Below are positions 62,229-64,000 of a DNA stretch of 64,000 nt, one piece after another. The stretch spans positions 1 through 64,000 of the forward strand of contig LJTT01000011.1 of assembly GCA_001303585.1 (NCBI GenBank), in the 5' to 3' direction. Position 1 is the stretch's first letter. Each line of letters begins with the position of its first letter. Position numbers and translations under genes: made by a program. This DNA is from Betaproteobacteria bacterium SG8_41 (GTDB taxonomy: Bacteria > Pseudomonadota > Gammaproteobacteria > Burkholderiales > SG8-41). Below the pieces are notes generated by a model. It was not told the DNA's origin. It was given only the letters and a program-made list of their open reading frames with translations, and searched no databases.

Positions 62229-64000
62229 ATGGCTGAACCGATTCGCAACCGCAAGACCGAGCTGGAAGACGATCCGCTCTGGCACAAGGACGCGGTCATC
62301 TACCAGGTGCACGTTCGCGCCTTCAATGACAGCAACCGGGACGGGATTGGCGACTTCCGCGGGCTTACCGAGAAGCTAGAGTACGTGCGGGACCTGGGTG
62401 CGACCGCTATCTGGCTGCTGCCGTTCTATCCTTCTCCGCTGAAGGACGACGGCTACGATATTTCCGACTACCACAACATTCACCCCGACTACGGCACCCG
62501 CGCCGACTTCCGGCAGTTCATGCGGGAAGCACACAGCCTCGGGCTGCGTGTGCTCACCGAACTGGTAATCAACCACACCTCGGACCAGAATCCCTGGTTC
62601 CAGGCCGCGCGGCGGGCGCCCGCGGATTCGAGCAAGCGCAATTTCTATGTCTGGAGCGAGACGGACCAGAAATGGCCGGAGACGCGCATCATCTTCACCG
62701 ATACCGAGAGTTCCAATTGGGCCTGGGATCCGGTCGCCAAGTCCTACTACTGGCACCGCTTCTTCTCGCACCAGCCGGATCTGAACTTCGACAACCCGCA
62801 CGTGGTGAAGGCGGTGCTGCGCGTAATGCGGTACTGGTTCGACATGGGGGTCGACGGAATGCGGTTGGACGCGATTCCGTATCTCATCGAACGCGACGGC
62901 ACGAACAACGAGAACCTTCCGGAAACGCACCGGCTCTTGAAGCGCATCCGCGCCGAGCTCGATAGCCGCTACCGCAACCGCGTGTTCCTCGCTGAAGCCA
63001 ATCAATGGCCGGAGGACGTGTCCGAATACTTCGGCCAGGGCGACGAGTGCCACATGGCCTATCATTTCCCGCTGATGCCGCGCATCTACATGGCCATCGC
63101 GCAGGAGGACCGCCATCCCGTCGTGGAAATCATGCGCCAGACGCCCGATATTCCCGAGAGCTGCCAGTGGGCGATCTTTCTAAGGAACCACGACGAGCTG
63201 ACGCTCGAGATGGTGACGCACAAGGAGCGCGACTACATGTACCAGATGTACGCGGCCGACCCTCGGGCGCGTATCAATCTCGGCATTCGCCGCCGGCTCG
63301 CACCGCTGATGCAGAACGACTCCGACTGCATCAAGCTCATGAACAGCCTGCTCTTGTCGATGCCCGGTTCCCCGATCATCTACTACGGTGACGAGATCGG
63401 CATGGGCGACAACATCTATCTGGGCGACCGCAATGCGGTGCGCACACCTATGCAGTGGAGCCCCGACCGCAACGCAGGTTTCTCGCGCGCCGACCCGCAA
63501 CGGCTCTTCCTGCCGCCCATCATGGACTCGATCTACGGCTACGAAGCCGTCAACGTGGAGTCGCAGCTGCGCGATCCGTCCTCTCTCCTGCACTGGATGC
63601 GGCGGATCCTGGCGGTGCGCAAGACGAGCCGGGCGTTCGGGCGCGGCAGGATCACATTCCTGAGGCCGGGCAACCGCAAGGTGCTCGCGTACCTGCGGGA
63701 ATACGGTGAGGAGGCGATCCTGTGCGTGGCCAACGTGTCGCGATCGGCGCAGCCGGTCGAGTTGGACCTCGCGCGCTACCGCGGCCGCGTGCCGGTCGAG
63801 CTGCTGGGCCGAAATCCGTTCCCGCCGATCGGCGAGCTTCCGTACCTGCTCACGCTGCCCGCGCACGGTTTCTTCTGGTTCCGGCTGGCTGCGGACGTCG
63901 AAGTACCGAAGTGGCACGAGGAGCGCCTCGCGCGCGAGGATCTGCCAGTGCTGGTCCTTTTCGATGGCTGGACGAGCTTGTTCCGCGACCGCGTCGTGCC
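62229..64000 (+). CDS. treS: Maltose alpha-D-glucosyltransferase/trehalose synthase, truncated by the window end
   Basis: 590 residues are visible from the ATG at 62229, eight bases after glgE; it is missing from the ORF track because it has no stop here. TreS interconverts trehalose and maltose. GH13 regions are seen in DAVIYQVHVRAFNDSNRDGIGDFRG, GMRLDAIPYLIERDG with the nucleophile, VFLAEANQWPEDV with the acid/base and FLRNHDELTLEMVT. The last residues VPKWHEERLAREDLPVLVLFDGW look like the linker into a maltokinase domain, as in proteins of about 1100 residues that join TreS and maltokinase. The fusion is likely but lies outside the window. Confidence 0.94.
   Translation, partial: MAEPIRNRKTELEDDPLWHKDAVIYQVHVRAFNDSNRDGIGDFRGLTEKLEYVRDLGATAIWLLPFYPSPLKDDGYDISDYHNIHPDYGTRADFRQFMREAHSLGLRVLTELVINHTSDQNPWFQAARRAPADSSKRNFYVWSETDQKWPETRIIFTDTESSNWAWDPVAKSYYWHRFFSHQPDLNFDNPHVVKAVLRVMRYWFDMGVDGMRLDAIPYLIERDGTNNENLPETHRLLKRIRAELDSRYRNRVFLAEANQWPEDVSEYFGQGDECHMAYHFPLMPRIYMAIAQEDRHPVVEIMRQTPDIPESCQWAIFLRNHDELTLEMVTHKERDYMYQMYAADPRARINLGIRRRLAPLMQNDSDCIKLMNSLLLSMPGSPIIYYGDEIGMGDNIYLGDRNAVRTPMQWSPDRNAGFSRADPQRLFLPPIMDSIYGYEAVNVESQLRDPSSLLHWMRRILAVRKTSRAFGRGRITFLRPGNRKVLAYLREYGEEAILCVANVSRSAQPVELDLARYRGRVPVELLGRNPFPPIGELPYLLTLPAHGFFWFRLAADVEVPKWHEERLAREDLPVLVLFDGWTSLFRDRVV

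Overview
The window reads as a chromosomal segment of a high-GC betaproteobacterium, probably an environmental member of Burkholderiales or a neighbouring order. Support comes from gene content and order: a DUF3567 gene (a family known from Betaproteobacteria), coaBC next to dut and divergent from radC-rpmB-rpmG, purM-purN-DUF3108-rsmB-like on one strand divergent from hda, pcnB-folK-deoxynucleoside kinase-panB-panC, and queA-tgt-yajC-secD-secF. No phage, plasmid, CRISPR or complete insertion sequence is visible.

Layout. 1-2.1 kb: Tat-exported PhoD phosphatase divergent from a small uncharacterised gene (bases 1-189 hold no recognisable gene). 2.1-2.4 kb: a MITE-like element. 2.5-7.9 kb: DUF2520 protein, radical SAM protein, histone-deacetylase-like enzyme, LLM flavin oxidoreductase, PsiF-like protein, PIMT. 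8.0-9.8 kb: a probable outer membrane protein, then a 31-residue membrane peptide and a PuuD-like membrane protein. 9.9-12.7 kb, minus strand: DUF192, CbiX-like, dut and a disrupted coaBC. 12.9-14.3 kb: radC, rpmB, rpmG. 14.4-20.3 kb, minus strand: desaturase, RsmB-like methyltransferase, DUF3108 protein, purN, purM. 20.4-28.2 kb: hda, HAD phosphatase, FecCD-type ABC transporter, pcnB, folK, deoxynucleoside kinase, panB, panC. 28.4 kb: tRNA-Leu(CAA). 28.6-35.3 kb: queA, tgt, yajC, secD, secF, a second MITE-like element, dedA. 35.3-48.9 kb: mixed metabolic and housekeeping genes (hydroxyacid dehydrogenase, PaiB-like, cnoX, purB, MmgE/PrpD, EamA exporter, Sel1 protein, DUF3567, exonuclease/GIY-YIG fusion, IclR, greB, HtrA-like protein). 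49.2-56.9 kb: a catabolic cluster with lutA, lutB and lutC interspersed with a ketopantoate-reductase-like gene, an enolase-superfamily enzyme, an exporter and mmsA. 57.3 kb to the end: otsB-glgB-glgE-treS, a trehalose/maltose-1-phosphate/alpha-glucan pathway; treS runs off the window.

The most unusual signal lies between genes. Many spacers contain short degenerate tandem arrays with a period of seven bases. The unit differs from place to place (CGATTCA, GTTCAAG, ACTCGAA, TCACCCA, ACCCGTG, ACGGTAA and others) but the period stays at seven. Several arrays are paired with an inverted copy nearby, and several end right at a start codon. A smaller set has period 8 to 10 and also tends to form inverted pairs. 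They resemble in type the heptanucleotide short tandem repeats known from cyanobacteria and may be a genome-wide system in this lineage.

The two MITE-like elements have different terminal repeats but both are flanked by 4-bp duplications that fit YTAR (TTAG and CTAG); the second sits exactly in the secF stop codon. coaBC, normally essential, carries what looks like a 20-base deletion removing its TAGPT motif, which is either an assembly error or a real lesion.
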